Positions 54,801 to 63,320 of a stretch of DNA of 64,000 nt are shown piece after piece (positions within the stretch are counted from its first letter, which is position 1; each line of letters opens with the position of its first letter). Both the position numbers and the translations under genes were made by a program. Under the pieces are notes generated by a model. The model did no database searches. It was not told the origin of the DNA and saw only the letters and a program-made list of their open reading frames with translations. The stretch comes from DATARR01 sp036376245 (GTDB taxonomy: Bacteria > Acidobacteriota > Thermoanaerobaculia > Multivoradales > UBA5704), in contig DASVAS010000004.1 in the NCBI GenBank assembly GCA_036376245.1, forward strand, positions 117,699 through 181,698, in the 5' to 3' direction.

Positions 54801-55220
54801 ATCCGCCGGCCACCAGCCGGGAAACCTCTCCTCTTGAGACTCCAGGAGCTCCTGTGGGCGTGGCGGCAGGGGAACCTCGGGCAGGGCGGTCTCCTCCACC
54901 AGGGGCACGAGGGGGTGCTCCACGGTGAGGCGTCCTTCCGCCCGGACCACCAGGCGGAAGAGCCCGGCCTCCGGCGCGGCGATCTCGAAGGAACCGTCCG
55001 GCCTCGGGCGGGCCGTGGCGAGCGGTTTCTGCGCGGCCTCCTCCTCCAGCCGGCGAAGGGCCTGCTCGTAGGGCTCCCAGGCGGGGAAGATCTCGATCCA
55101 GGCGCCGGCCATCCCGGCCTGGGTCTCGAGATCCAGAACCCGCCCGGCGACGCGGATGGGCTCCGCGGCGACAGGCAGGGAGACGAGCAAGCTCAGGACC
55201 ATCATGGGATAGATGCGCAT
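51885..55220 (-). CDS. Large secreted CarboxypepD_reg repeat protein (first of tandem pair)
   Basis: The 1111-residue protein has a signal peptide (MVLSLLVSLPVAAEP) and then a chain of about ten beta-sandwich units of the carboxypeptidase regulatory-like type. The repeated motif is [I/L]xGRVVDxxGxPVxGAxIxV followed by DGxFRIxxLxPGxYxLxAxxxGY; examples are IAGRVVDALSRRPLSGALV and IEGRVVDGQGTPVAGAKI. No enzyme domain is visible. The units may mediate carbohydrate or protein contacts or just provide a long extracellular scaffold. Stop and start lie within a few bases of the paralogue upstream, which implies cotranscription. Confidence 0.82.
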   Translation of the reverse strand: MRIYPMMVLSLLVSLPVAAEPIRVAGRVLDLETQAGMAGAWIEIFPAWEPYEQALRRLEEEAAQKPLATARPRPDGSFEIAAPEAGLFRLVVRAEGRLTVEHPLVPLVEETALPEVPLPPRPQELLESQEERFPGWWPADAEWESRTTKVRVQVRDGDGKPVAGAVVRRNGQAVARTGPEGRLEIAIPKDASLIVEGQDGWRARVAAPEGDQAVTVRLQPSRTIAGRVVDALSRRPLSGALVWIGRPPVASPVRSGDDGAFRIAIPAGEEPSLEAVAAGYTPLSARPVKPGEKEPVVLALEPSAGLSGIVVNGEGRPVPGARITADPPRDRVFPAQPISARSGDDGRFRLTGLRPSGAYRLQAEHEGFARAEVTTRTAPAGQTSEAVRIVMGKGQTASGRVVDDRGQPVAGVMVALFRMTGEGSKGVSDQEGKFEIPRLNPGEYELLLAHPDSAPVHRRGIEIPPGQPVVDLGDVELSSGGVIEGRVVDGQGTPVAGAKISVFPTSEDRFSVSFELSQPFLSSQSPPGDIETAEDGAFRVPGLQRGVRHHVIVQHPGYVDATLHDIEAPTAEPLRIVLRPGRSLAGQVVGPAGEPVARAGISLVEEIQIGDSRSSSSRSLAATDREGRFRVEGLPPGALTLEVEAADYLRRRVDGLLLPEDRDLGDLKIVLERGFQLEVQVLNAQGEPASDTLVQAEPEPGTGSPDPRESRGAACLTDSRGRCRISVPRTGVYNLQVMAQGASVAARVEAVGGITPVEIRLPAGVEVSGRVIGEDGIPVGMAFVELKSASGELNGVVEADGSFRFSDILDGQYNLSAIAPLTNSSSADLEVTVAGRPVRDLELRVQKGGAGTLLTGRVLGLEPGERRDVSVTAFPEPPGSGDRFRSGQVSPQGDYRISDLRPGEWTVSAHAPTGRSTNGNVRIEPGVRAVTLDLEFPPRGSRLSGRVLVDGLPLPNALIQGRRGSAMVVQGTSAHDGSFAVDVQEPGAIALLIGGPQGIGAARSMQVGDDMEITVDIRTGRLRGTVTGPAGEPIEGSAVRVEGWSPELQAVFFSLTLRGGPDGAFEVPRLAAGTVRISVQAPGFAASESLTEIPPGGEEVVEIRLGPLDQR

Positions 55221-55223
55221 GGT

Positions 55224-58200
55224 TCAGGGCTCGGCCTGGATCTTCAACGGGATCTCCACCACGCCCTCGCCGCCCGGCGGGACTCCGACCGTCGTTTCGA
55301 AAGGCGCGAAGCCCGGCTTCTGGACGCGGACCTTGTATTGCCCGGCGCCGAGGCGGACCTCGAAGCTTCCGTCCTCCCCGCTCCGGGCTCCGGGCGTCAT
55401 GAACGAAAGATCCGTCCCTGGGACCACCCCCTCGATGCGGACTTCCGTGTCGTCCAGAGGCTCGCCGGATTCCGCGACGATCCTCCCTTGCAGCCGGCCT
55501 GTGGAGATCTCGACGAGCAGCTCCCGGCTCTCCTTGAGCTCGAAAGTCCGGCTTCCGCCGAGCCCCCGGTCGTTGGCGACCAGGAGAACCTGGGGACCCG
55601 GACGCAGGCCGGGGATCTTGAACGTCCCGTCGTAGGCGGTGGATCCGTATCCGCCCCGTTCTCCCTGGCGATGCCGGACCTGGATCTGCGCGCCGGAGAG
55701 AGGAGCGCCATCCACCAGGACACGGCCCGACAGGGTCAGGCCGGGGGCGATCTCCAGATCCAGGACCGCCGGCGCGCCGGGATCGAGCCGGACCTTGCCC
55801 TCCGCTTCGCCATAGGGGCTCATGGCTCGCACGGTCCATTCCCCGGGTTCCAGGTGTTCGAGACGATACTCGCCGCCGGCTCCGGATTCCGTGGCCCGGT
55901 CCCAGTGGGGAGGGGTGGAGGGGATCGCCATGACCCTGATCCCGCGGAGCGCTTCCGGCGGCGGTCCCGAGACGCGGCCGGAGAGCGTGGCCCGCTCGGA
56001 GGGCTGGTCGAGCACCAGCTCCAGGCCCGTGATGGAACGGCCGGCGATCTGGAGGTCCAGCGGACGGCTGGACCTGCCGTCGCGGTCCTGGGCCACGAGG
56101 CGGTACTCTCCGTCCGGCAGGCCCTCCATCAGAAAGGTCCCATCCGCCTGGGCTTGAACGATCGGGCCTCCCCGGTCGTCCTGTCGGAAATGGACGCCGG
56201 CGCCTACGGCCGGGGAGCCTTCCGGGGCGAGGACGCGTCCCGAGACCTCGACGCCCGGCGGAAAGCGCAGCTCGACCGTGGTGATCCCCGGACTCGCCTG
56301 GACTCTCTCCGTCGCCGACCGGTGCTGTCGCGAAGCGCTCACTCTGTAGATGCCCGGTGCGGGCACCTGGATCCGGCAGCGACCCTGGGAATCGCTGTGC
56401 TGGAACGGAGAATAGGGAGGCCACAGGGATTCCGAATCTTCCGGGTTTGGCGGGGTCTCGGGCGCGGCCTCGACCGTCGCGCCGGAGACCGGCCGGCCTT
56501 CGGCATCCGTGAGATGGACCTCGAGCACGGCTCCGCGGTCGAGGACGATCCTCAGCTCTTCCGATTCCCCGGTCTCGGGGATCTGGACCGCTTTGAGGCG
56601 GCGGTGGGCGTATCCATCCGCGCGAACTGTCAGGTCCACGCCACCCGAAGGCAGCCCGGTCAGACGGAACCGGCCTTCGGCGTCCGTCGACCCCAGTTGG
56701 AAGCTGCTGCGTCCTCTACCCAGCGCCGACTCTTCCACACGCTCCACCCGGGCCTCCGGAACGGGCTCCCCTTCAGGATTCACGACTTGTCCGGAAAGAG
56801 TGTGGGCCACCTTCATCTCGATCCGGACCGGCTCGTCCGTCGGCGCCGTGACTCCGGGCAGCTCCGTATCCAGGTACCCGGGATGCCGGGCCACGAGGTT
56901 GAAACGGTCGCCGCGCCGGAGCCTTTCCACACGGAAGCTTCCGTCCGGCTCTGTCCGTAGAGGGTCGGAGCGTGTTCCGCGTCCAAACAGCCAGCCGGGC
57001 GTGTGCTCGCGGTCGGTCGGAAAGGCGCCGACCTCGGCGCCTTCGAGGGGGCGGCCTCGCACGTCGATCACCCGGCCCTCGATGGCGCCGCTCGCCGGCA
57101 GGGTGATGGTTCCCAGGTCCACGGTCGGCGTCCCCTCCGGGATCTCGATCTGGGGCACGAAGGCGGCGGCGTGGTCCGGGTGCTCGGCGAGCAATGTGAT
57201 CTTGCCGGGGCTGAGGCGGCGGAATTCGAACCTACCCTCCGGGCCCGAGACGGTGGCGGCTTCCTGCTTGGCCAGGTAACGGGCGAGCAATTGGATCTCG
57301 GCCCCCTCCACCGGTTGCCCCGCCGCGTCCACGACCCGGCCCACCGCCGCCTGACCGTCCGAAAGGACGATGGTGACGAAGGGGGACGGTTTGCCGCGGG
57401 GAGCCGTCTTCGCCGGCGTCCTGGTGCGGGCGAATCCCTCGCGCAGGGTAGTCAACTCGTAGACGCCGCCGTGGAGCAGTCCGGTCAGGCGAAAGGCGCC
57501 GCCGGCCCGGCTCCGGCCTGTCGCCTGCTGGGGTCTCCGGTTGCGGATCCGGGGCGGGCTGGCCGCGATCCAGGCGCCCGCCACGGGCTGGCCGGACGAG
57601 TCCACCACCCGGCCTTCCAGGGCGGCCGAGGGCTCCAGCTTCAGGACCGCCGCGCCCTTGGAGACAGGCTGCCGCTCGCCAGGAAAGAAGCCCGCGGCCG
57701 AAGCGTTCACCCAGGCGTCCACGGGCGCGGCCTCGACCTGGAAGGCGCCGGCCGCGTCTGACAGCGCTGGCGGCCCTTCCAGCGGCCACCCGCTCCACAC
57801 CAGGGCCCCGGTCACCGGTCGCCCGGTGCCGGCGTCGACGACCTTGCCGGCGATCCTTCTGGGCGGCTCCAGCCGCACCGGGACGATCCCGCCCGCGCCC
57901 GCCGGAACGGCGATCCGCGCCCGCCACCCCTCGCGGCTCTCCACGACCAGGGGCGGATCCTCCTCGGGAACGCCGATCTCCAGCCGGCCGTCCGGACCGG
58001 CGACGGCGACGGGCCGTCCGCGCCAGCGGACCAGGGACTGGGGCACCGGCCGCCCTTCGCCGTCCCGGATCTCGATCCGAACCTTCCGAGGCTTCAGGGA
58101 GAAGACCGTCCGCGCGTCCTTGGGGCCGAACCGGTCCAGGACCATCGTCTGGCCCAGGAAGGCGGGCGAGGTGACGGTCAGCCGGAGGCTCCCGAGCTCG

Positions 58201-58745
58201 TGCCAGGGGAAGGTCAGCCGGCCGTCGCTGCCACTGACGGCATGGCTGTCGATATGCCATTGACTCGGATCCTCGCCGTCCCAGCCCCACGAGGTCCGGT
58301 CCACCGGGCTGATCCGGACCTCGATCCCCGGGAGAGGCCGTCCGTCCGGGCCTGTGATCCAGATCTCCACGAGCTTGCCTTGCAGCATCCCGCTCGGCGG
58401 CAGGTCGGTGTCTTCCGTCAGCGGCAGGAGTGGGGCTTCGAGGGGGACATGACCTTCGCGCCGGGCGACCAGCCGGAAGCCTCCTGCTGTCGGCGCCAGG
58501 ATCTCGAAGCGGCCCTGCTCGTCGGTGAGGGCGGTGGCGAGAGGCTCCGGCTCCCGCTTGCCGGTCGTCAGGCGCCGGACCGCATCTTCGTAGCTCTCCC
58601 AGGCGGGATAGAGCTCGATCCGGGCTCCCGTGAGCCCCGCCCGATCGATCTCGATCAGGGACCCGGTGACGCGGATCGGCACCGCCGCCGCGGCGGCGGG
58701 AAAGGACAGGAGGAGGACCAGGGCCGGAAGGCGGGAGGTCGGCAT
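55224..58745 (-). CDS. Large secreted CarboxypepD_reg repeat protein (second of tandem pair)
   Basis: A 1173-residue paralogue of the following gene, with signal peptide (LVLLLSFPAAAAAVP) and the same opening, AWESYEDAVRRL versus AWEPYEQALRRL. About ten repeated CarboxypepD_reg/TonB-plug-like sandwiches cover the rest, with GRVVD..GQPVAGAWI-type repeats. It has an additional unit near residues 105-200 that the neighbour lacks (VEIWITGPDGRPLPGIEVRI). The ATG is ten bases after AAAGGAGG, and TACAAT upstream could be a -10 box. Membrane or secretion anchoring beyond the signal peptide is not seen. Confidence 0.82.
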   Translation of the reverse strand: MPTSRLPALVLLLSFPAAAAAVPIRVTGSLIEIDRAGLTGARIELYPAWESYEDAVRRLTTGKREPEPLATALTDEQGRFEILAPTAGGFRLVARREGHVPLEAPLLPLTEDTDLPPSGMLQGKLVEIWITGPDGRPLPGIEVRISPVDRTSWGWDGEDPSQWHIDSHAVSGSDGRLTFPWHELGSLRLTVTSPAFLGQTMVLDRFGPKDARTVFSLKPRKVRIEIRDGEGRPVPQSLVRWRGRPVAVAGPDGRLEIGVPEEDPPLVVESREGWRARIAVPAGAGGIVPVRLEPPRRIAGKVVDAGTGRPVTGALVWSGWPLEGPPALSDAAGAFQVEAAPVDAWVNASAAGFFPGERQPVSKGAAVLKLEPSAALEGRVVDSSGQPVAGAWIAASPPRIRNRRPQQATGRSRAGGAFRLTGLLHGGVYELTTLREGFARTRTPAKTAPRGKPSPFVTIVLSDGQAAVGRVVDAAGQPVEGAEIQLLARYLAKQEAATVSGPEGRFEFRRLSPGKITLLAEHPDHAAAFVPQIEIPEGTPTVDLGTITLPASGAIEGRVIDVRGRPLEGAEVGAFPTDREHTPGWLFGRGTRSDPLRTEPDGSFRVERLRRGDRFNLVARHPGYLDTELPGVTAPTDEPVRIEMKVAHTLSGQVVNPEGEPVPEARVERVEESALGRGRSSFQLGSTDAEGRFRLTGLPSGGVDLTVRADGYAHRRLKAVQIPETGESEELRIVLDRGAVLEVHLTDAEGRPVSGATVEAAPETPPNPEDSESLWPPYSPFQHSDSQGRCRIQVPAPGIYRVSASRQHRSATERVQASPGITTVELRFPPGVEVSGRVLAPEGSPAVGAGVHFRQDDRGGPIVQAQADGTFLMEGLPDGEYRLVAQDRDGRSSRPLDLQIAGRSITGLELVLDQPSERATLSGRVSGPPPEALRGIRVMAIPSTPPHWDRATESGAGGEYRLEHLEPGEWTVRAMSPYGEAEGKVRLDPGAPAVLDLEIAPGLTLSGRVLVDGAPLSGAQIQVRHRQGERGGYGSTAYDGTFKIPGLRPGPQVLLVANDRGLGGSRTFELKESRELLVEISTGRLQGRIVAESGEPLDDTEVRIEGVVPGTDLSFMTPGARSGEDGSFEVRLGAGQYKVRVQKPGFAPFETTVGVPPGGEGVVEIPLKIQAEP

Positions 58746-58823
58746 CGGGAGATAGCCTCCTTTTACTTAGATATTGTAAGACGGCCTCCCGCCGCTTTCT
58801 TCCCGCCTTCAGAGAAGAGGGCG

Positions 58824-59594
58824 CTACTTCTTGAACCGCGCCCGCAGGCCTTCCTGCATCTGCTCGGGCGTCCTGCTCATCAGGGTGTCGTAGTCATACT
58901 CCCAGATCAGCGTCTTGTCTTCCTTGCGGGTGGCGTTGTGCTCCACCACCTCGAAGGGCGCCGTGACCTTGATCACCAGCTTGATCTTCTTGAGCGTGGC
59001 CGCCACCTCGGGAGGGAGGTCGTCCAGCGAGGGAGCGGACGACATTTCCGCGGGCGGGGCGAAGCCCATGCCGCTCATCACGAGGGTCGCGCCTTCGTCC
59101 TTGAAATGGAGACCGCCGAACGGCTTCTCAGGGAAGCCCATCTTCGCGCTCGCGGACTCGGCTTCGCCCGCTTCCCCTGCCGTCTTCTGTTTCACTTCGA
59201 GCTGCTGGAGCTTGTCGAAGTGATCGAAGGCGACCTTGAGGTTGCCGCCGAACTTCAAGCCCTCGTCGATAGCCTTGCTCTCCAGGAGCTTGACGCCGGG
59301 TGGCAGGTCCTTCGCGATCTCCTCTTTCGTCGGCATGTTCATGCTGCCCTTCTGGGAGGCCAGCAGCTCCTGCCGCACCAGGTCGATCTCTTCCTGGGTC
59401 GGTTTCCCTTCCTTGCCTTCCATCTCCCGCTTGAATTGGGCGGTGAAGGCGGCGAAGGGTTCCATGTCCATCGCGAAGTCGAGCGAGGCCGTGCCCGAGA
59501 AGTCCTTCTCGAGCGTCACCACCTCCTCGATCTCAATGCAGCCGGTCATGACCAGCAGCAGGCAAGCCGTCCCAACCAGGGCCATCCGTCGCAT
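58824..59594 (-). CDS. Predicted lipoprotein, paralogue A
   Basis: A 256-residue lipoprotein (lipobox LVMTGC, near residue 19). The body has a helical segment (PFAAFTAQFKREMEGK) and a following Lys-rich module with PTQEEIDLVRQELLAS. Near the end lies the beta-like KLVIKVTAPFEVVEHNATRK, and the C-terminus is MQEGLRARFKK. I recognise no family. It is a close relative of the gene just upstream on the same strand and likely arose by tandem duplication. Confidence 0.78.
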   Translation of the reverse strand: MRRMALVGTACLLLVMTGCIEIEEVVTLEKDFSGTASLDFAMDMEPFAAFTAQFKREMEGKEGKPTQEEIDLVRQELLASQKGSMNMPTKEEIAKDLPPGVKLLESKAIDEGLKFGGNLKVAFDHFDKLQQLEVKQKTAGEAGEAESASAKMGFPEKPFGGLHFKDEGATLVMSGMGFAPPAEMSSAPSLDDLPPEVAATLKKIKLVIKVTAPFEVVEHNATRKEDKTLIWEYDYDTLMSRTPEQMQEGLRARFKK

Positions 59595-59628
59595 GGGGGC
59601 TCCTTTCCCGGAGAGAGAGAAGCGATCT

Positions 59629-60402
59629 CTATTTCTTGAACCGCGCCCGGATGCCTTCCTTCATCTGCTCGGGCGTCATTTTCTGCAGGGTCTCGTAGTT
59701 GTACTCCCAGATCAGCGTCTTGCCTTCCTTGCGGGTGGCGTTGTGCTCGATCACCTCGAAGGGGGACGTGATCTTGGTCACGATCTTCATGCTCTTGAGC
59801 GCGGCCTCCACCTCCGGGCCGGCGTCGTCCAGCGGGGGAGCGGGAGAGTCCGCCGCGGGGTTGAAGGCCTTGCCGGTCAGCAGGAGGGTCTTGCCTTCGT
59901 CCTTCAGATGGAGATCGCCGAACGGCTGCTGGCTCTGAGGGCCGGCGCCTTCCTCGCTCGCGGGCTGGGCCTCGCCCGTCGGCCCGGCCTCCTTCTTTTT
60001 CATGTCCAGCTGCTGGAGCTTGTCGAAGTGATCGAAGGCGACCTTGACGTTGCCCCCGAACTTGAGCCCCTCATCCGTGAACTTGGTCTCCAGGAGCTTG
60101 ACGCCGGGCGGCATGTCCTTCTCGATCTCCTCCTTGGTGGGCATGTCGGCGCTGCTCTTCCGGGAGGCGATCATCTCCTGCCGCGCGGCGTCGATCTCTT
60201 CCTTGGTAGGCTTCCCTTCCTTGCCTTCCATCTCCCGTTTGAACTGGGCCGCGAAGGCGGCGAAGGGTTCCATGTTCACCGAGAAGTTGAACGCGGCCGT
60301 GCCCGAGAGGTCCTTCTCGAGCGTCACCGCCTCCTCGACCTGAATACAGCCGCTCGTGGCCAGCAGCAGGCAAGCCGTCAAGACCAGGGCCATCCGTCGC
60401 AT
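59629..60402 (-). CDS. Predicted lipoprotein, paralogue B
   Basis: A 257-residue lipoprotein (lipobox LATSGC) very similar to the downstream neighbour. The N-terminal IQVEEAVTLEKDLSG, the middle KFGGNVKVAFDHFDKLQQL and the end of the chain are shared. Between about residues 120 and 150 the two diverge most, in a Gly/Glu/Ala-rich linker. The ribosome-site region (AAAGGAGCCCCC) is also conserved between the copies. Function is unknown. Confidence 0.78.
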   Translation of the reverse strand: MRRMALVLTACLLLATSGCIQVEEAVTLEKDLSGTAAFNFSVNMEPFAAFAAQFKREMEGKEGKPTKEEIDAARQEMIASRKSSADMPTKEEIEKDMPPGVKLLETKFTDEGLKFGGNVKVAFDHFDKLQQLDMKKKEAGPTGEAQPASEEGAGPQSQQPFGDLHLKDEGKTLLLTGKAFNPAADSPAPPLDDAGPEVEAALKSMKIVTKITSPFEVIEHNATRKEGKTLIWEYNYETLQKMTPEQMKEGIRARFKK

Positions 60403-60473
60403 GGGGGCTCCTTTCCCAGAGAGAAAAAGAAAGATTAGCAGGAGCCGGGCGGCCGGAGTGGCCCTTTTTCTAC

Positions 60474-60911
60474 CTACCGCCCGCCCTCGTCCGCCGCGGT
60501 GCCGCCGGCCGCCATCTTCGTCTTCGCCTCGCTCATGCAGGTCTTGGCGTCCTCGCTGTTGGGTTTCAGGCCGGCGGCGTGGGAGCAGGCGTCGTAGGAG
60601 GATTCGGCCATCCCGAGCAGCAGATAGACCTGCCCCAGCGCGAGATAGCCGTCATAGTTGGGCGTATAGCCCACGGACTTCGAGAGTTCCTCCTTCGCCT
60701 TCAGCAGGAGCTTGTTCCGCTTCGCGGGCTCGTCGGCCTCATCCGCCTTCTTCTTCGCCTTCAGTCCCCGGGCGTAGTGCTCCATGGCCTTCTGCTCGGG
60801 GCTCTTGATGTAGCTGCCCATCGACTCCGTCGGGGTCGGCGTCATCTGGGACCATGCGGCCAGAGGAAGGAACAGCGCCAGTGTGAGGATCAGACTGATA
60901 CGCATTTTCAT
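60474..60911 (-). CDS. Secreted small TPR-like protein
   Basis: A 145-residue protein with signal peptide (LILTLALFLPLAAWS) and three helical pairs. EQKAMEHYARGLKAKKKADEA, then KAKEELSKSVGYTPNYDGYLAL, GQVYLLLGMAESSYDACSHAA and GLKPNSEDAKTCMSEAK give a tetratricopeptide-like rhythm. Two cysteines near residues 108 and 125 could form a disulphide after export. It is upstream of the paralogous lipoproteins on the same strand, with about 70 bases between. The ATG follows GGAGGA. Confidence 0.78.
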   Translation of the reverse strand: MKMRISLILTLALFLPLAAWSQMTPTPTESMGSYIKSPEQKAMEHYARGLKAKKKADEADEPAKRNKLLLKAKEELSKSVGYTPNYDGYLALGQVYLLLGMAESSYDACSHAAGLKPNSEDAKTCMSEAKTKMAAGGTAADEGGR

Positions 60912-61056
60912 ATAAATCCTCCGATATCCATGAAGTTCCTCTCGGTATACGGAAGACCCGTAATTACCGTTCTGGTGAGGAGTGCCGGAGGATGGAGAAA
61001 CGTTTCAGCGAGGACTGTTTAGCTACCGTGGATCTGGGATCGGGAGAAAGGACATA

Positions 61057-61127
61057 AAGGACACCAGGGACACCAAGGACGGTAAAGCCCGGCCGTCCTT
61101 GAAGTCCTTGGTGTCCCTGGTGTCCTT
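61057..61127. repeat. Second GGACACCAG-type inverted element
   Basis: Perfect 24-base arms (61057-61080 and 61104-61127) of the same GGACACCAG/GGACACCAAG motif as the 23986-24081 element, separated by 23 bases. It lies in the gap before prfA's 3' end. Confidence 0.85.
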
Positions 61128-61159
61128 ACAGTTCTCTGGGGAGAGGGGCGGTGCGACGT

Positions 61160-62242
61160 TCAGTGCGCCGCCCGCGACTGCTCTTCCATCTTCTGGGCCT
61201 GGAAGTGGGCCACCAGCGGCTCGATCAGGGGATCGAGGTGGCCTTCCATGACCGTGGGGAGCTGGTGGATCGACAGGCCGATGCGGTGGTCGGTCACCCG
61301 GCTCTGGGGGAAGTTGTAGGTGCGGATCTTCTCCGAGCGGTCGCCCGAGCCCACCATGCGGCGGCGCTCCTCGGTCATGGCCGCCTCGGCCTTCTCGCGC
61401 TCGATCTCGTAGATGCGCGCCTTCAGCACCCGCAGCGCCTTGGCTTTGTTCTTGATCTGGCTGCGCTCGTCCTGGCAGGAGACCACGATGCCCGTGGGCA
61501 TGTGGGTGAGGCGCACGGCCGAGTAGGTCGTGTTCACGCCCTGGCCGCCGGGACCGGAGGCGCAGAAGCGGTCCACGCGGATGTCCTTCTCGTCCACGTC
61601 CACCTCGACGTCCTCGGCCTCGGGCAGCACCGCCACCGTCACCGCCGAGGTGTGGATGCGCCCGGCGGCCTCGGTGGCCGGCACACGCTGCACCCGGTGC
61701 ACGCCGCCCTCGTACTTGAGACGGCTGTAGGCGCCGCGGCCCTCGACGATGGCCGAGATCTCCTTGATGCCCCCCACCTCGGACTCCGAGAGGTCGATCA
61801 CCTCCACGCGCCAGTTCTGCGTCTCGGCGTAGCGCGAGTACATCCGGAACAGCTCCTGGGCGAACAGCGTCGCCTCGTCGCCGCCCGTGCCGGCGCGGAT
61901 CTCCAGCACCACGTTGCGCTCGTCGTTCGGATCCTTGGGCGTCAGCTCGCGCCGCAGCAGCTCCTCCAGCTCCGCCATACGGACGGCGAGCTGGTCCTTC
62001 TCGTCCTGGGCGAGCAGGAAGAGCTCGTCGTCCTTGGGCAGGGTCGCGAGCAGCTCCTCGTTCTCCGCCAACTGCTTCTGGACCTTGACGTACTCCCGGT
62101 AGAGCTTCACGGCCGGATCGATCTCCGACAGCGTCTTGTTCAGCTCCCGGTAGGTCTTCGGGTCCGCGAAGATGGCGGGGTCCGCGAGCCTCGCGGTCAG
62201 CTCCTGGTGGGTCTTCTCGATCTCGGCGAGTTTCTCGATCAT
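61160..62242 (-). CDS. prfA: Peptide chain release factor 1
   Basis: RF1 ends translation at UAA and UAG. The 360-residue protein shows the stop-codon reading region with RVPATEAAGRIHTSA (PAT tripeptide, RF1 rather than RF2) and the catalytic GGQ in ASGPGGQGVNTT near residue 230. NKAKALRVLKARI follows. The N-terminal helical domain begins MIEKLAEIEKTHQELTARL. The gene is 10 bases downstream of the DUF1385 gene. The methyltransferase PrmC that modifies its GGQ glutamine is encoded 9 kb away. Confidence 0.97.
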   Translation of the reverse strand: MIEKLAEIEKTHQELTARLADPAIFADPKTYRELNKTLSEIDPAVKLYREYVKVQKQLAENEELLATLPKDDELFLLAQDEKDQLAVRMAELEELLRRELTPKDPNDERNVVLEIRAGTGGDEATLFAQELFRMYSRYAETQNWRVEVIDLSESEVGGIKEISAIVEGRGAYSRLKYEGGVHRVQRVPATEAAGRIHTSAVTVAVLPEAEDVEVDVDEKDIRVDRFCASGPGGQGVNTTYSAVRLTHMPTGIVVSCQDERSQIKNKAKALRVLKARIYEIEREKAEAAMTEERRRMVGSGDRSEKIRTYNFPQSRVTDHRIGLSIHQLPTVMEGHLDPLIEPLVAHFQAQKMEEQSRAAH

Positions 62243-62252
62243 GGCTTGAATC

Positions 62253-63263
62253 TTACCCCCCGGCCGCGGCCGGCAGAGCGCCGGCTCCCGGGGCCTCCTC
62301 CAGGAGCCCGTCCTCCCGCAGCGCCGTCTCCAGCGCCGCGATGGCGACCTCCAGCATGTCGTCAGTGGGCTCCTGGGTGGTGATCCGCTGCAGCGCGAGC
62401 CCGGGCGCCACCAGCAGGGCGAAGAGCGGCGCGGCCCGGCGCTTGGCCGTGATCCGCAGCACCTCGTACGAGAGGCCCGCGATGGCCGGCACCAGCAGCA
62501 GCCGTCCGCCGAACTTCACCAGGAACGGGGCCGTCTTCGGGATGAACGCGAAGACCACGATGGAGACCACCAGCACGAACAGCAGGAAGCTCGTGCCGCA
62601 CCGCGGGTGCAGCCGGCTCATGCCGCGGGCGTTCTCCACCGTCAGCGGCAACCCCTTCTCGTGGACGAAGACCACCTTGTGCTCCGCCCCGTGGTACTGG
62701 AACACCCGGTGGATGTCCTTCATCTGCGCGATGGCCGTGATGTAGGCCAGGAAGAACACCCCCCGCAGCAGCCCGTCCACCAGGTTGAAGGCCAGGCTCG
62801 AAAGCTGGCCGAAGACGTACGTCTCCGCAAGCTGGGTGAGCCACAGCGGGAGGAAGATGAAAATCAGCACGCCCATTCCGAGACCGAACGCCATGGAGCC
62901 GGCGATGGCCCAGTTGGACGTCTTCCCCGGCGCCTTCTCCGGCTCCGGGATCGCGGCCACCGGCGGCGCGTCCTTCCGGGCCTCCCGGGCGTCCTCCTCG
63001 ATGGCCTGCTCGGCGGAGAAGTTCAGCGCCCGGATGCCCAGGGCGAGCGACTGGAACAGCACGGCCACGCCGCGCAGCACCGGCAGCTTCAGGAAGGGAT
63101 AGCGCCTGGCGAGAGATTCGACCTTGCCGCGCTGGAAGGCCATGGAGCCGTCGGCCCGGCGCACGGCCACGCCGTACGCGCCGGGCGAGCGCATCATCAC
63201 GCCTTCGATGAGGGCCTGGCCGCCGACGAGCAGCTCGCCCTCTGGGCTTGTCCTGGAGCTCAT
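62253..63263 (-). CDS. DUF1385 (YqhQ-like) membrane protein
   Basis: The 336-residue protein starts with VGGQALIEGVMMRSP, the DUF1385 hallmark. At the middle are about four membrane helices, and FQYHGAEHKVVFVHEKG precedes MSRLHPRCGTSFLLFVLVVS. Function is unknown but the rpmE - DUF1385 - prfA order is conserved in several bacteria. It lies 57 bases after rpmE, with a hairpin in the gap, and 10 bases before prfA. Confidence 0.92.
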   Translation of the reverse strand: MSSRTSPEGELLVGGQALIEGVMMRSPGAYGVAVRRADGSMAFQRGKVESLARRYPFLKLPVLRGVAVLFQSLALGIRALNFSAEQAIEEDAREARKDAPPVAAIPEPEKAPGKTSNWAIAGSMAFGLGMGVLIFIFLPLWLTQLAETYVFGQLSSLAFNLVDGLLRGVFFLAYITAIAQMKDIHRVFQYHGAEHKVVFVHEKGLPLTVENARGMSRLHPRCGTSFLLFVLVVSIVVFAFIPKTAPFLVKFGGRLLLVPAIAGLSYEVLRITAKRRAAPLFALLVAPGLALQRITTQEPTDDMLEVAIAALETALREDGLLEEAPGAGALPAAAGG

Positions 63264-63282
63264 ACCGAGATGTCTCCGCCCC

Positions 63283-63308
63283 GGCCCGCCGGAAGGGTGC
63301 GGCGGGCC
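63283..63308 (-). other. Intercistronic hairpin between rpmE and the DUF1385 gene
   Basis: GGCCCGCC and GGCGGGCC form an 8-bp GC-only stem with a ten-base loop, 12 bases downstream of the rpmE stop. No T-run follows, so it may protect the rpmE 3' end or partly attenuate transcription into the next gene. Confidence 0.5.
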
Positions 63309-63320
63309 CCCGGAAGGAAG

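Noticed and set aside
53893..56424. An 843-codon minus-strand frame across the junction of the two giant genes
   Set aside because: It is out of frame with both, Pro/Arg/Gly-rich, and has no signal peptide; the paralogous reading frames on either side are convincing.
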